Positions 18,325 to 27,200 of a stretch of 64,000 nucleotides of DNA are shown here, one piece after another. Position numbers and translations under genes: made by a program. Source of the stretch: Nitrosomonas marina (GTDB taxonomy: Bacteria > Pseudomonadota > Gammaproteobacteria > Burkholderiales > Nitrosomonadaceae). The notes under the pieces were generated by a model. That model was not told the origin of the DNA. It searched no databases and worked only from the letters and a program-made list of their open reading frames with translations. The DNA is taken from positions 62,001-126,000 of the forward strand of contig NZ_FOCP01000001.1 in assembly GCF_900110145.1 (NCBI RefSeq), in the 5' to 3' direction. Every line of letters starts with the position of its first letter. Position 1 is the first letter of the stretch.

Positions 18325-19611
18325 TTATAAAAGCACCCGCACAATGTCAGGAAACATCATGACGATTACCAGCCCAATCAACTGCAAAATAATAAACGGT
18401 ATCACGCCGCGATAAATATGCAACGTACCGAGGGATACCGGTGCCACTCCGCGCAGATAAAACAGTGAAAACCCGAATGGCGGCGTCAGGAAAGAGGCCT
18501 GCAAATTCAGTGCAATCAGGATACCGAACCACAGTGGATCAATATCGAGTTTCAGCAGTACAGGCGCTATCATGGGAACGAAAATATAGGCTATCTCGAC
18601 AAAATCAATAAAAAATCCCAGCAAAAAAATGACGATCATCATCAAGACAACAAATCCCCATTGGCCACCAGGCAGATATTCCATGATTTGTTCAACTGCG
18701 TCATCGCCACCCGTATAAGTAAAAACCATTGAAAAAAAAGTTGCGCCAGCCAGGATGGTAAAAACCATGGCACTGATCTTTGTCGTTTCCATCGCAACCT
18801 GATGCAGCATGGAAACGCGCAGGTTACCGCCAAGCACAGCAAGAATGATTGCGCCTACGGTACCCATCGCTGCTGACTCGGTAGGAGTTGCGATACCTGT
18901 TATCACGGTGCCAAGCACCACCATCACCAATGTCAGTGCAGGAGCAATTGCAAGGAATGCCTGCCAAAATTGTTTTGAACTTATCCGGGATGCCCGCGGA
19001 ATGGCTGGAGCGATTTCCTTTTTAAAATAAGCTGCCGCCAGACAGTAAATTATATACAGCAGAACCAGAAGCAGGCCGGGGAACAATGCAGCACGATAAA
19101 AATCACCCACGGGCTGGTGCAACACATCAGCCAGAATGATCAATACGATCGAGGGTGGAATGATTTGGCCCAATGTACCCGAAGCGCAAATCACACCACA
19201 GGCAAGCCGCTGATTGTAGTTATATTTCAGCATGACAGGTAAAGCAATCAGCCCCATAGTCACAACCGAAGCACCCACGACGCCAGTGGATGCAGCAAGC
19301 AACATGCCAACAACGACTGTGGATACCGCCAATCCACCGCGGATGTGCCCGAACAGCAGTCCCATAGACTCAAGCATTCTTTCTGCGATGCCGGATCTTT
19401 CCAGTACCAGCCCCATGAAAATAAAAAGCGGTACTGCCATTAACGTGATATTGGTCATTATTGCGTACAGGCGATACGCAATCAGCATAAACAGGTCTAG
19501 TCCTTCAGCGTAAAGTCCGAAGAATACAGAAACACCGGCAAATGTAAAAGCTACAGGATAACCCAGTGTCAGCATCAACAAGCAGACGACAAACATGATC
19601 AAACCGATCAT
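18325..19611 (-). CDS. dctM: TRAP transporter large permease (DctM-type)
   Basis: The 428-residue protein has about 12 hydrophobic segments, the usual size of DctM, the membrane channel subunit of TRAP transporters that import organic acids using the Na+ gradient. GLIALPVMLKYNYNQRLACGVICASGTLGQIIPPSI near the middle and the C-terminal PPFGFSLFYLRGV are family hallmarks. Its ATG overlaps the stop of the small permease gene (ATGA), which implies coupled translation. The solute-binding protein gene normally found with the pair is missing nearby. Confidence 0.92.
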   Translation of the reverse strand: MIGLIMFVVCLLMLTLGYPVAFTFAGVSVFFGLYAEGLDLFMLIAYRLYAIMTNITLMAVPLFIFMGLVLERSGIAERMLESMGLLFGHIRGGLAVSTVVVGMLLAASTGVVGASVVTMGLIALPVMLKYNYNQRLACGVICASGTLGQIIPPSIVLIILADVLHQPVGDFYRAALFPGLLLVLLYIIYCLAAAYFKKEIAPAIPRASRISSKQFWQAFLAIAPALTLVMVVLGTVITGIATPTESAAMGTVGAIILAVLGGNLRVSMLHQVAMETTKISAMVFTILAGATFFSMVFTYTGGDDAVEQIMEYLPGGQWGFVVLMMIVIFLLGFFIDFVEIAYIFVPMIAPVLLKLDIDPLWFGILIALNLQASFLTPPFGFSLFYLRGVAPVSLGTLHIYRGVIPFIILQLIGLVIVMMFPDIVRVLL

Positions 19612-20159
19612 GATTTTTTCCGATGTCCTGGGGTGCTTTGACCTGGATCTAGAGAATCACCGGCAAGTAAACGAATATTTTGCGATATAACCGCGATCGC
19701 CTGGACCAAAACCAGAAAATATCCAAATGGCAGCAGCGCCTTGAACGTAAACCGGTAATGCAAACCGCCAGGGTCGTTGGATACCTCCTGAGTTTCATAA
19801 GAATAAGCAACAAAATCGAATGAGCTGTACAGAATCAATGTACTCATAGGAATGACAAAAAACACTGTTCCGAACAAATCAATCGCAGCCTTTCTGCGAA
19901 TGGAGAGTTTTTCATACAATACGTCTACACGCACGTTTGCATTTTCACGCATGGTATATGCCGCGCCCAGCAAAAACACAGCAGCAAATAAATGCCATTC
20001 CAGTTCCTGCATGGCAATTGACCCGGATTCAAATGCGTAGCGCGCTATCACATCAACGAACACGACAGCAATCATAAGTATACACAGCCAGCCAGCCAAC
20101 CAGCCAAACAGACCGGATATTCGACCTATGTATAGCTCCAATTGACGTAACTTCTGCAT
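19608..20159 (-). CDS. dctQ: TRAP transporter small permease (DctQ-type)
   Basis: A 183-residue protein with four hydrophobic segments. ARYAFESGSIAMQELEWHLFAAVFLLGAAYTMRENANVRVDVLY is the conserved core of DctQ, the small membrane subunit that supports DctM. It starts 12 nt after pmbA and overlaps dctM by 4 nt, so pmbA-dctQ-dctM look like one transcription unit. Substrate unknown because no DctP-type binding protein is adjacent. Confidence 0.9.
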   Translation of the reverse strand: MQKLRQLELYIGRISGLFGWLAGWLCILMIAVVFVDVIARYAFESGSIAMQELEWHLFAAVFLLGAAYTMRENANVRVDVLYEKLSIRRKAAIDLFGTVFFVIPMSTLILYSSFDFVAYSYETQEVSNDPGGLHYRFTFKALLPFGYFLVLVQAIAVISQNIRLLAGDSLDPGQSTPGHRKKS

Positions 20160-20171
20160 AACGGATATGCT

Positions 20172-21536
20172 TTAGCCACCAGCGACGGTCATATGATCAA
20201 TCAGAATAGAACCGCTTAGTTTGGAGCCGCGAACGACGACGTCGTTACCAATTGCTGCGATTCCCAGGAACATATCTTTCAGATTGCCTGCAATGGTGAT
20301 TTCTTCGACGGGAAAACTGATCTCACCATTTTCTACCCAGTAGCCGGACGCACCCCGCGAATAATCCCCGGTCACTGTATTGATGCCATGTCCCATCAAT
20401 TCGGTTACCAGCAATCCTCTGTTCATTTGCTTCAGCAGAACGTCAAAACCCACTGGCTCACCGTTTTCTATCATCAGGTTGTGTACACCGCCAGCATTGC
20501 CCGTTGTCTGCATACCCAGTTTTCGTGCGGAGTAGCTGCTCAGGAAATAGCCCTGGACTATGCCATTTTCAACCACATTTCGTGTCGCCGTGGCAACGCC
20601 TTCGTCATCAAAAGCGCTGCTGGCCAGCCCTTTGGGTAAATGAGGCCATTCACGTATATTGATATTGCCGCCAAAAATTTGCTGACCCATGCTGTTCAAT
20701 AAAAAGGTCGATTTACGATACAGGTTGCTCCCGCTGACAGCTGATGCAAAATGACCAAGCAAGCTAGCCGCGACCGGCGCTTCAAACAATACGGGTACTT
20801 CGCAGGTCGGAATCTGGCGTGCTCCCAGACGCGTAACAGTGCGCTCCCCTGCTTTTCTGCCTATTTGCTCGACAGATTCCAGATCTTGAACATCACGTGC
20901 TACGCTATACCAGTAATCCCGTTGCTTGGCGCCATTTTGCTCGGCAATAGCAACACAACTCATGCTATGCCTCGAATATGGGCACCCCCCTACAAACCCC
21001 AGGCTGTTGGCATAAACAAACTGCGATTCATCCGTTGATATACTAGCACCCTCAGAGTTGGTAATCCGTGCATCAATTGCAAAAGCGGACTGTTCGCAAT
21101 TTCTGGCCAATTCGATGGCCTTTTCTACAGGTAAATTCCAAGGGTGGTACAAATCCAAATCAGGGAAACTTCGGGCAAGCAGTTCTGGGTCAGCCAGTCC
21201 TGCACAATCATCTGTAGCGGTATGTCGCGCTATCGACAAAGCGGCACTTACTGTTTCACTGATCGCTTGTGGCGTAAAATCCGATGTGCTGGCATTTCCA
21301 CGCTTCTGCCCAATATAAACAGTAACCGAAAGCCCTTTATCGCGGTTATATTCTATGGTCTCGACTTCATTTTTGCGAACCGTTACCGTTTGCCCGAAAC
21401 CATCGGAAACATGCGTTTCACAGGCACTGGCACCGCCACGTTTGGCATGATCCAGAATATCGCAGGCAATTTGCTCAAGCCTCGAAAAGGTATTTGAAAA
21501 TCGAGTAGGTTGCTTTTCGGCTGATAACGTATTCAT
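20172..21536 (-). CDS. pmbA: TldE/PmbA metalloprotease subunit
   Basis: The 454-residue protein has the length and motifs of PmbA/TldE, the partner of TldD in a cytosolic heterodimeric zinc protease known for trimming peptides such as microcin B17 and for CcdA turnover. The middle segment SAFDDEGVATATRNVVENGIVQGYFLSSYSARKLG and the C-terminal EITIAGNLKDMFLGIAAIGND are characteristic. It is divergent from darP, the usual pmbA/yjgA arrangement in proteobacteria. tldD is not in the window. The possible peptide-modifying gene cluster at 9977-15886 lies nearby on the map, but a link is speculative. Confidence 0.93.
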   Translation of the reverse strand: MNTLSAEKQPTRFSNTFSRLEQIACDILDHAKRGGASACETHVSDGFGQTVTVRKNEVETIEYNRDKGLSVTVYIGQKRGNASTSDFTPQAISETVSAALSIARHTATDDCAGLADPELLARSFPDLDLYHPWNLPVEKAIELARNCEQSAFAIDARITNSEGASISTDESQFVYANSLGFVGGCPYSRHSMSCVAIAEQNGAKQRDYWYSVARDVQDLESVEQIGRKAGERTVTRLGARQIPTCEVPVLFEAPVAASLLGHFASAVSGSNLYRKSTFLLNSMGQQIFGGNINIREWPHLPKGLASSAFDDEGVATATRNVVENGIVQGYFLSSYSARKLGMQTTGNAGGVHNLMIENGEPVGFDVLLKQMNRGLLVTELMGHGINTVTGDYSRGASGYWVENGEISFPVEEITIAGNLKDMFLGIAAIGNDVVVRGSKLSGSILIDHMTVAGG

Positions 21537-21805
21537 AAAATTATTTTCTGTATTGATTAAATTATTATTAATTCTCTAGACTGATTACTGTAGAGACAGA
21601 TTTGAAGCATGACATGCAAAATGCTACTGTGAAATGAATTGCTAATCTACAGGCGCATTATCTGCACGAGTGCTTCCTTGATATAACAGGATTATACGCA
21701 ATATTACAAAAAGAACAGATTGGGTTCGTGTTAATAAATAAATGTGGTTAGACTTTGATCTAAAGGTTAAGATGAATCGCATTCATTCTAACTTACACAA
21801 TTAAC

Positions 21806-22345
21806 GTGCAAAACACTGCTGATAAAATCGACAAGAGAGATGATAAACCCAGTAAAACGCAGCGCAAACTAGCGATGCATTCATTGCAAAAAACTGGGGA
21901 GCAGCTGGTCACACTGAGTGATAACCAGCTTGCCGAGCTGAATTTACCTGAAGACCTGCATGAAGCAATCATAGTTGCGCGCCAAATCACCAAATTTGGC
22001 GCACGCCAGAGACAGATGCAGTTTATTGGTAAGTTGATGCGGCGAATTGATGTTCTTCCGATTGAAGAAAAGCTGAGAGCCTTGCAACATAACTCCTCCC
22101 ATCAGATAGCTCTGACACATCTGGCAGAGCGCTGGCGTGACCAGCTTTTATCCGACAATGAAGCTTTAACAGAATTTACCAGGCAATATTCAGGTGCTGA
22201 GACTACACAAATCCGGGTGTTAGTGAGAAATGCGCGCAAAGAAATAGACAACAATAAAGCACCTAAAAACTATCGTCAATTGTTTCACACATTACTCGAA
22301 ACGATTAAAAACGAACGAAATTCACTAAATGACGATATTAGCTAG
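21806..22345 (+). CDS. darP: DUF615 ribosome maturation protein DarP (YjgA)
   Basis: The 179-residue protein shows the DUF615 pattern PSKTQRKLAMHSLQKTGEQLV...IVARQITKFGARQRQMQFIGKLMRRID. E. coli DarP (YjgA) binds the maturing 50S subunit. The start is GTG at 21806, because the conserved core begins within 20 residues and an in-frame TGA lies upstream. The Shine-Dalgarno sequence is weak. Its stop codon TAG lies inside the CTAG that begins the left end of the inserted MITE-like element. Divergent from pmbA. Confidence 0.9.
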   Translation: MQNTADKIDKRDDKPSKTQRKLAMHSLQKTGEQLVTLSDNQLAELNLPEDLHEAIIVARQITKFGARQRQMQFIGKLMRRIDVLPIEEKLRALQHNSSHQIALTHLAERWRDQLLSDNEALTEFTRQYSGAETTQIRVLVRNARKEIDNNKAPKNYRQLFHTLLETIKNERNSLNDDIS

Positions 22346-22611
22346 TGCTCTTTCAATATGATATTGTCAGGTACAGCGTTATCGTGGTGTTATGCAGCAA
22401 GGCACAGTACACGGGAAAGGGTTATTCCCTTTTCAAGTACTGTAACGCGGCTGCAGGACACCACGGTAACGCCCGGTGGGTGCGCTTGTCAGCGCCCATG
22501 GACTGTGTTGTGTCTTTTGGTAATAGAATGACTATTTCCTGCAAGACACGCCTTGCCATAAGCGCTGACAAGCGCACTGAACCCGGCAATATCATATTGA
22601 AAGAGCACTAG
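22342..22611. mobile_element. MITE-like element, about 270 bp, 25-bp perfect terminal inverted repeats
   Basis: The left end (22342-22366, beginning CTAGTGCTCTTTCAATATGA) is an exact inverted copy of the right end (22587-22611). Because CTAG is its own complement, the outer CTAG on both sides may be a 4-bp target duplication, leaving 21-bp inverted repeats. The interior folds into two large hairpins. One has arms GCGTTATCGTGGTGT / ACACCACGGTAACGC. The other has perfect arms GTGCGCTTGTCAGCGC / GCGCTGACAAGCGCAC and inner stems. No transposase-sized frame is present, so it is non-autonomous. Both flanking convergent genes keep intact stops at its edges. Confidence 0.85.
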
Positions 22612-22832
22612 TCATCCTTGTTAAATTTTGCGGCATCAAGAATGGACCACAAATGAATAATGCCGCCTACAACTGCTGGAATAATCAAAGTGGCAAAAAA
22701 GTAATTAGTGCTGACTACAACGAAAAACAATAATGCCGATAATGCACGTCCTTGAACTAATTGACCTAATCCAGGGATCAGAAAGCTGCATATTGCCGCG
22801 AGCACGTTTCCACCGGAACCTTGCCTTGTCAT
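22608..22832 (-). CDS. Small two-helix membrane protein
   Basis: The protein has 74 residues from the ATG at 22832; an in-frame TTG at 22892 would add 20 residues and cannot be excluded. It contains a glycine-proline turn, SFLIPGLGQLVQGRAL, between hydrophobic segments, as in TM2/YqaE-like small membrane proteins, and a charged C-terminus. Function unknown. Its TAG stop is formed by the CTAG at the right edge of the MITE-like element. Convergent with darP. Confidence 0.6.
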   Translation of the reverse strand: MTRQGSGGNVLAAICSFLIPGLGQLVQGRALSALLFFVVVSTNYFFATLIIPAVVGGIIHLWSILDAAKFNKDD

Positions 22833-22943
22833 AATATACGCTGTTTTGTCATGGAGTAATGCCGCAAGAAAAGTACTCAACGATTGACGCAATTCCAGCT
22901 TGAGATCATTTAATGGCTGGAATTGTTTGAAACTTCTAAACAG

Positions 22944-22972
22944 AGAGACTACGGCAAAAATCCGTAGTCTCT
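22944..22972 (-). terminator. Strong hairpin after ctaB
   Basis: AGAGACTACGG (22944-22954) pairs perfectly with CCGTAGTCTCT (22962-22972) around a 7-nt A-rich loop. It lies 13 nt past the ctaB stop, at the end of the leftward cox operon. The following minus-strand sequence has only a weak T-rich stretch, so it may terminate imperfectly or protect the mRNA 3' end. Confidence 0.6.
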
Positions 22973-22984
22973 GTATTCGCTAAT

Positions 22985-23887
22985 TTAAATATAGATGTAG
23001 TGATCGACAAGCAATGCTACAAACAGTAACGCAAGATACAAAATGGAATAGCGGAAAGCTTTCCGTGCCAGCTGATCACTGTAATTTCTGTAAATTTCTA
23101 TTGCGTAATACATAAATACCGCATTTAACGCAAGCGCACTGATGATATAAATCATACCACTCATTTGCGTTAGATATGGAAACACGGTGATGATACAAAG
23201 AATGATTGTATATAAAAGCACATGCAATTTGGTAAATTGATCACCGTGCGTAACAGGCAGCATTGGCATACCAATGGATGCGTACTCATTCTTCCGATAA
23301 AGAGCTAATGCCCAGAAATGGGGTGGCGTCCACGCAAAAATAATCAGGAACAGCAGTAAAGCATCTGCAGTAATTTCACCCGTGACAGCAGTCCATCCCA
23401 AAACCGGGGGCATTGCACCTGAAGCACCGCCAATGACGATGTTCTGCGGTGTTAAAGGTTTTAATATAACTGTATAAATAATTGCATACCCGACAAACGT
23501 TCCCAGTGTCAACCACATCGTCAACGGATTGACCCATGCATACAGTATAAACAACCCGGCACCGCCAACTAAAAGGAGAAAAAAAAGTGTCTCCGGAACG
23601 CTCACTCCGCCCTGTGGCAGCGGACGGCCTTTAGTTCTGGCCATAATAGCGTCCATCTTATGCTCAACCAGGCAATTCAACGCTGCTGCCGCTCCTGCAA
23701 CCAAAGCAATTCCGATAGTTCCAAAAAACAATGCATCTATTGGCACTGCGCCTGGAACGGACAAAAACATTCCAATCACGGCAGTAAATACGATTAAGGA
23801 GACCACTCTTGGTTTTGTTAATCGGTAGAACTGCTGAATACGTGTTGCTGCTTCATGCCATGCTAAACTCGTTGCCATTTTACTCAT
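22985..23887 (-). CDS. ctaB: Protoheme IX farnesyltransferase (heme O synthase)
   Basis: The 300-residue integral membrane prenyltransferase of the UbiA superfamily converts heme B to heme O, the first step of heme A synthesis for the aa3 oxidase. The Asp/Arg-rich prenyl-diphosphate site is [20 protein letters not shown] (near residue 70), with a second motif in [17 protein letters not shown]. About nine membrane segments are seen, the normal number. It is the last gene of the leftward cox operon. The gene for the next enzyme, heme A synthase (ctaA), which normally precedes it, is absent. Confidence 0.95.
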   Translation of the reverse strand: MSKMATSLAWHEAATRIQQFYRLTKPRVVSLIVFTAVIGMFLSVPGAVPIDALFFGTIGIALVAGAAAALNCLVEHKMDAIMARTKGRPLPQGGVSVPETLFFLLLVGGAGLFILYAWVNPLTMWLTLGTFVGYAIIYTVILKPLTPQNIVIGGASGAMPPVLGWTAVTGEITADALLLFLIIFAWTPPHFWALALYRKNEYASIGMPMLPVTHGDQFTKLHVLLYTIILCIITVFPYLTQMSGMIYIISALALNAVFMYYAIEIYRNYSDQLARKAFRYSILYLALLFVALLVDHYIYI

Positions 23888-23980
23888 CTCCTGCCTTATT
23901 TATCTTTTGCCTTATTGATGATTTAATCTGTCATTCCAAAAGCCAAAGTAAGTAATTTGATATTTCGATTCTTTTAATAT

Positions 23981-24568
23981 TTACATGTGCTCATCATGTG
24001 ACACTTGCAATAATCGCTTGATGTCATCGCTCATTTTTCTAGGCTCCAGTTCTTCCGGAAAGCGCATCATTAAATTACCGTAAGGATCAATTAAGTAGAT
24101 ATGATTACGCTGTATTTCTCTGTCAGGAATCTGATCAAGAAGCTCACTATCTCGTGCGTTGACTATCAGCGTACCTTCATACTCATTCCAGAACCTGTCT
24201 TCGACGGGTACATTGTCATCCACCAACCACAAACGTTCTATGCGATTCATATTCTTGTTTTGCATGGTTCGGATCTGCCGCATAAGATATAACTTTTGCT
24301 GACATGCCTGATCACAATCTCCGGAATCAACCGTCAGCATCACCCACTTTCCATGCAAATCCCTAATTCGTAGAATGATATTTTCATCTTGTGTTACACC
24401 GCTACCTGACAATTTATGTAGATCAAGAAGCTCTCCGTAATTCACACTACTTCCGGGCCGGTATCCCGCAAAAAAAAGTGTGTATGAAATTATGAGCGGA
24501 GCAAGTAATAGTACTCCGATCATGACAAATTTAATCCTGTTGGCTCTTCTTGTTGCTTCGTCTAACAT
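23981..24568 (-). CDS. SCO-like membrane-anchored protein of the cox operon
   Basis: A 195-residue protein with one N-terminal membrane anchor (FVMIGVLLLAPLIISYTLFFAGY) and a periplasmic thioredoxin-like domain. GKWVMLTVDSGDCDQACQQ carries a CxxxC pair like the copper site of SCO proteins, and a conserved HIYLIDPYGNLMMRFP strand follows. Related genes of unknown role are common between surf1 and ctaA in betaproteobacterial cox operons. A role in CuA assembly or disulfide chemistry is inferred. It overlaps surf1 by 38 nt. Confidence 0.8.
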   Translation of the reverse strand: MLDEATRRANRIKFVMIGVLLLAPLIISYTLFFAGYRPGSSVNYGELLDLHKLSGSGVTQDENIILRIRDLHGKWVMLTVDSGDCDQACQQKLYLMRQIRTMQNKNMNRIERLWLVDDNVPVEDRFWNEYEGTLIVNARDSELLDQIPDREIQRNHIYLIDPYGNLMMRFPEELEPRKMSDDIKRLLQVSHDEHM

Positions 24569-25259
24569 TTAACACCAGAAAAATAATGATTGTCGTTATA
24601 GCAAGGGAAAACCATTGGATTGCATAACCGATATTTTTTGATGCACCCGAGTCTGCTTTTTTCCAATCCCGGATTAAACCATCATTGATCCGGTCAGATT
24701 GTTGAATCATGATCGGTTGCATTTTCAGATCAGTAGCTTGCTGATAACGTTCTATATTGAAATTTATCCAAACATTTCCAGAAGTATCTGGTTCAGCAAG
24801 TTCCAACATTCTCAATTCTGGTGATACGACAGTACCAGTTATTTTTGTCTTCCCAGTAACCATGGGTACCTCGGGCAGCTCAGATCGATCATATCCGGAT
24901 GGTATCCAGCCCCTGTTGATCATCACATGTCGCTCACTATTTGCAATTTGCAAGGGAGTCAGCACATGATAGCCTGCCTGTCCTTTATAGGTTTTGTTAT
25001 CCAGATAAATTGTGAACTCCGGTCGATAACTACCCTTGACCTCAACCTGACGATATAGGAAATCTTCCATCGTCACGCGACTACCCGGGATATTGACTAC
25101 AGGCTCTTTTGATAATTGTTCCAGTTGTGCGTGGCGTTCATTTCTCTCATCAGCACGAGATAACTGCCATTTCCCCAACTCAAGAAAAATTACTACCATA
25201 CCTGCTGTAACAATCCAAGCCCAAAGCTTGGGCTTAAACTGATAACCTTTAAAAGTCAT
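24531..25259 (-). CDS. SURF1 family cytochrome oxidase assembly protein
   Basis: The 242-residue protein has a membrane helix at each end and a periplasmic SURF1 domain. The patterns LGKWQLSRADER, GYHVLTPL and VMINRGWIPSG are typical; SURF1 helps insert heme A into subunit I. It lies in the cox operon between coxC and the SCO-like gene. The 170-bp gap before it holds an imperfect inverted repeat (25331-25407). Confidence 0.92.
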   Translation of the reverse strand: MTFKGYQFKPKLWAWIVTAGMVVIFLELGKWQLSRADERNERHAQLEQLSKEPVVNIPGSRVTMEDFLYRQVEVKGSYRPEFTIYLDNKTYKGQAGYHVLTPLQIANSERHVMINRGWIPSGYDRSELPEVPMVTGKTKITGTVVSPELRMLELAEPDTSGNVWINFNIERYQQATDLKMQPIMIQQSDRINDGLIRDWKKADSGASKNIGYAIQWFSLAITTIIIFLVLNVRRSNKKSQQD

Positions 25260-25330
25260 AGTGTATGTGTAGCAACAGCAAAAAACTTATAATCGTCTTC
25301 CCGTGTATTTGATTGATTAACATATAAATA

Positions 25331-25407
25331 GGATTCCAGACTTTTGCATCCCAATCCTGAATGCAGATAATTATCTAGCAGGAGCAGCTATGTAAAAGCT
25401 GGAATCC
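25331..25407. repeat. Imperfect inverted repeat between coxC and surf1
   Basis: GGATTCCAGACTTTTGCAT on the left is nearly complementary to ATGTAAAAGCTGGAATCC on the right, about 40 nt apart, and the loop contains a further short dyad (AGATA / TATCT). In the cox mRNA this would form a long hairpin between two genes. It could attenuate or stabilise part of the transcript, or be a small dispersed repeat. No T-tract follows. Confidence 0.5.
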
Positions 25408-25429
25408 CATTCATATTACTGTGTCTTGT

Positions 25430-26287
25430 TTATAACAGGTAAACAAAGATAAACAGACCCAACCAAACCACGTCCACAAAATGCCAGTACCAGGCTACAC
25501 CTTCAAAACCGAAGTGTCTTTCCGGTGTAAAATGTCCAGCGGCACATCTGAAATAGATAACAAGCAACATGATCGTTCCCAATGTCACATGGAAACCATG
25601 AAAGCCTGTAAGCATAAAGAATGTTGAACCATATGCGCCTGTATCCAGTCTCAGGTTCAAATCATTATAGGCGTGTACATACTCGTAGCCTTGCAGTCCA
25701 ATGAACAACGCACCCAGGAAAACTGTCGCCAACATCCATTTCTTCAGCGCATCACGTCGTCCTTCTTTTAAAGCCCAGTGAGCATAGGTTACAGTCACAC
25801 CTGAAGTTAACAGAATCAGTGTATTGATTGCCGGTAATCCCCATGCACCCATTGGCGTAAATGCAGCATGCTCTCCTGGCCCCGTGGTTGGCCAACCACC
25901 TTCATAGGCACCCCAGAAAGATTGGCCCAATACCTGGCTTTCATCGGCAAGCCATGGAACTGACAAAACGCGCATGTAGTACAACGCGCCAAAAAAAGCT
26001 GCGAAAAACATAACTTCCGAGAAAATAAACCATGTCATCCCCCAGCGGAACGATTTATCTACATCCAGACCATATTTTCCGCTTTCGCTTTCGGCTGCCA
26101 CTGTGCCAAACCAACGAAAACACATGTAAATCAATATCGCAAAGCCAATCGCCAACAGACCATAGCCTAACTCCATTTTATTCATCGTTAACGCGGCACC
26201 AAACCCCATAAATAATAGCGCCGTTGATCCGATAACCGGATATGTTGACGGGGCTGGTACATAATAGTGACCCGTTTGTTGACTCAT
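25430..26287 (-). CDS. coxC: Cytochrome c oxidase subunit III
   Basis: A 285-residue protein with seven membrane segments, the standard subunit III of aa3-type oxidase. Characteristic parts are WFIFSEVMFFAAFFGALYYMR and HFVDVVWLGLFIFVYL at the C-terminus. I place the start at the ATG at 26287, which has AGGAGGG 6 nt upstream; an in-frame TTG 27 nt earlier would overlap the DUF2970 gene and has no support. Confidence 0.96.
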   Translation of the reverse strand: MSQQTGHYYVPAPSTYPVIGSTALLFMGFGAALTMNKMELGYGLLAIGFAILIYMCFRWFGTVAAESESGKYGLDVDKSFRWGMTWFIFSEVMFFAAFFGALYYMRVLSVPWLADESQVLGQSFWGAYEGGWPTTGPGEHAAFTPMGAWGLPAINTLILLTSGVTVTYAHWALKEGRRDALKKWMLATVFLGALFIGLQGYEYVHAYNDLNLRLDTGAYGSTFFMLTGFHGFHVTLGTIMLLVIYFRCAAGHFTPERHFGFEGVAWYWHFVDVVWLGLFIFVYLL

Positions 26288-26310
26288 TCTTACCCTCCTA
26301 GTTCCAATTT

Positions 26311-26523
26311 TCAATTCAAGTTAACAATAATTTTGACCAGTACCAAAATACTGATTACAAAAAGCGTTGCTCCGATTAGTCCCCCGATGATTACCTGCGC
26401 CGGTTTTAAATTGGCAGCATCGTTTTCCAAATCACTTTGCTTTCGGATTCCCATAAATGCAGCCAATACAGCCTTTGCCACCTGCATGAATGTACCGGAA
26501 GTATTTTTCTCTTCTTTACTCAT
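26311..26523 (-). CDS. DUF2970 small membrane protein
   Basis: The 70-residue protein has one C-terminal membrane helix (VIIGGLIGATLFVISILVLV) and the FMQVAKAVLAAFMGIRKQ segment that defines DUF2970. In betaproteobacteria this gene sits between ctaG and coxC, as here, and is thought to relate to oxidase assembly, but its function is not established. It starts 4 nt after ctaG. Confidence 0.88.
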   Translation of the reverse strand: MSKEEKNTSGTFMQVAKAVLAAFMGIRKQSDLENDAANLKPAQVIIGGLIGATLFVISILVLVKIIVNLN

Positions 26524-26527
26524 ACAC

Positions 26528-27079
26528 CTATTTTTCGCTGATAGCCGGTGTGCCTACAGGAAGTTCAAAAAAAGTATACGAAATGGTGATCGTATGAAAC
26601 TCCTTGGGCAAAGTCGGTTCAATCACAAACTGAACCGGCATTTGCTTAACTTCCCTCGGCTTTAAAACCTGCCTGGTAAAACAAAAACATTCGAATTTTT
26701 TCAAATGCTTGTCCAAAAATCGCGGACTATAGCTCGGTATCGCCTGTCCTGTAATCTCTCGATCCGAGTTATTGATAATTTCGTACATCACTTCTACTGA
26801 CTCACCTGGATGGACGCGCACGCTGCGCTGTAACGGCTTGAAGTCCCATGGTAATCCTCGTGTATTTGCATCAAGCTCTATTGTTACCCAACGTGCGGTA
26901 TCCGTTTCCAGTTCCTGAGACAGCGTATCTGGCTGTAGCAGATTATTGATGCCGGCTACTTCACAAAATTTTTCATAAAATGGAACCATTGCATAACCAA
27001 AAACAAACATCACAACTGTGAAGATCAACAACTTCTTCATCATTGTCAGGTTATTTTCTACCTTGTCTTTGATTGCCAT
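26528..27079 (-). CDS. ctaG: Cytochrome c oxidase assembly protein CtaG/Cox11
   Basis: A 183-residue protein with an N-terminal anchor (LLIFTVVMFVFGYAMVPFYEKFCE) and a periplasmic domain. KFECFCFTRQVLKPRE contains the CFC copper-binding motif by which Cox11 delivers copper to CuB of subunit I. The ATG at 27079 is taken as start; AAGGTG 9 nt upstream is its ribosome binding site and also contains an alternative GTG at 27091. Confidence 0.94.
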   Translation of the reverse strand: MAIKDKVENNLTMMKKLLIFTVVMFVFGYAMVPFYEKFCEVAGINNLLQPDTLSQELETDTARWVTIELDANTRGLPWDFKPLQRSVRVHPGESVEVMYEIINNSDREITGQAIPSYSPRFLDKHLKKFECFCFTRQVLKPREVKQMPVQFVIEPTLPKEFHTITISYTFFELPVGTPAISEK

Positions 27080-27200
27080 TTTGTCTTTCACCTTTTACCA
27101 ATTCATCGGCTACAGCCACAGCGTACAGATTTAATGAAGGTATTTAATCTATTCAGCGGCCATACCTTTTCTTTTGCAATATTTGCAGATTAGTCTTCTT

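Noticed and set aside
22345-22611. Plus-strand ORF of 88 codons inside the MITE-like element
   Set aside because: It lies wholly within the inverted-repeat element, has no ribosome binding site and encodes no known domain.
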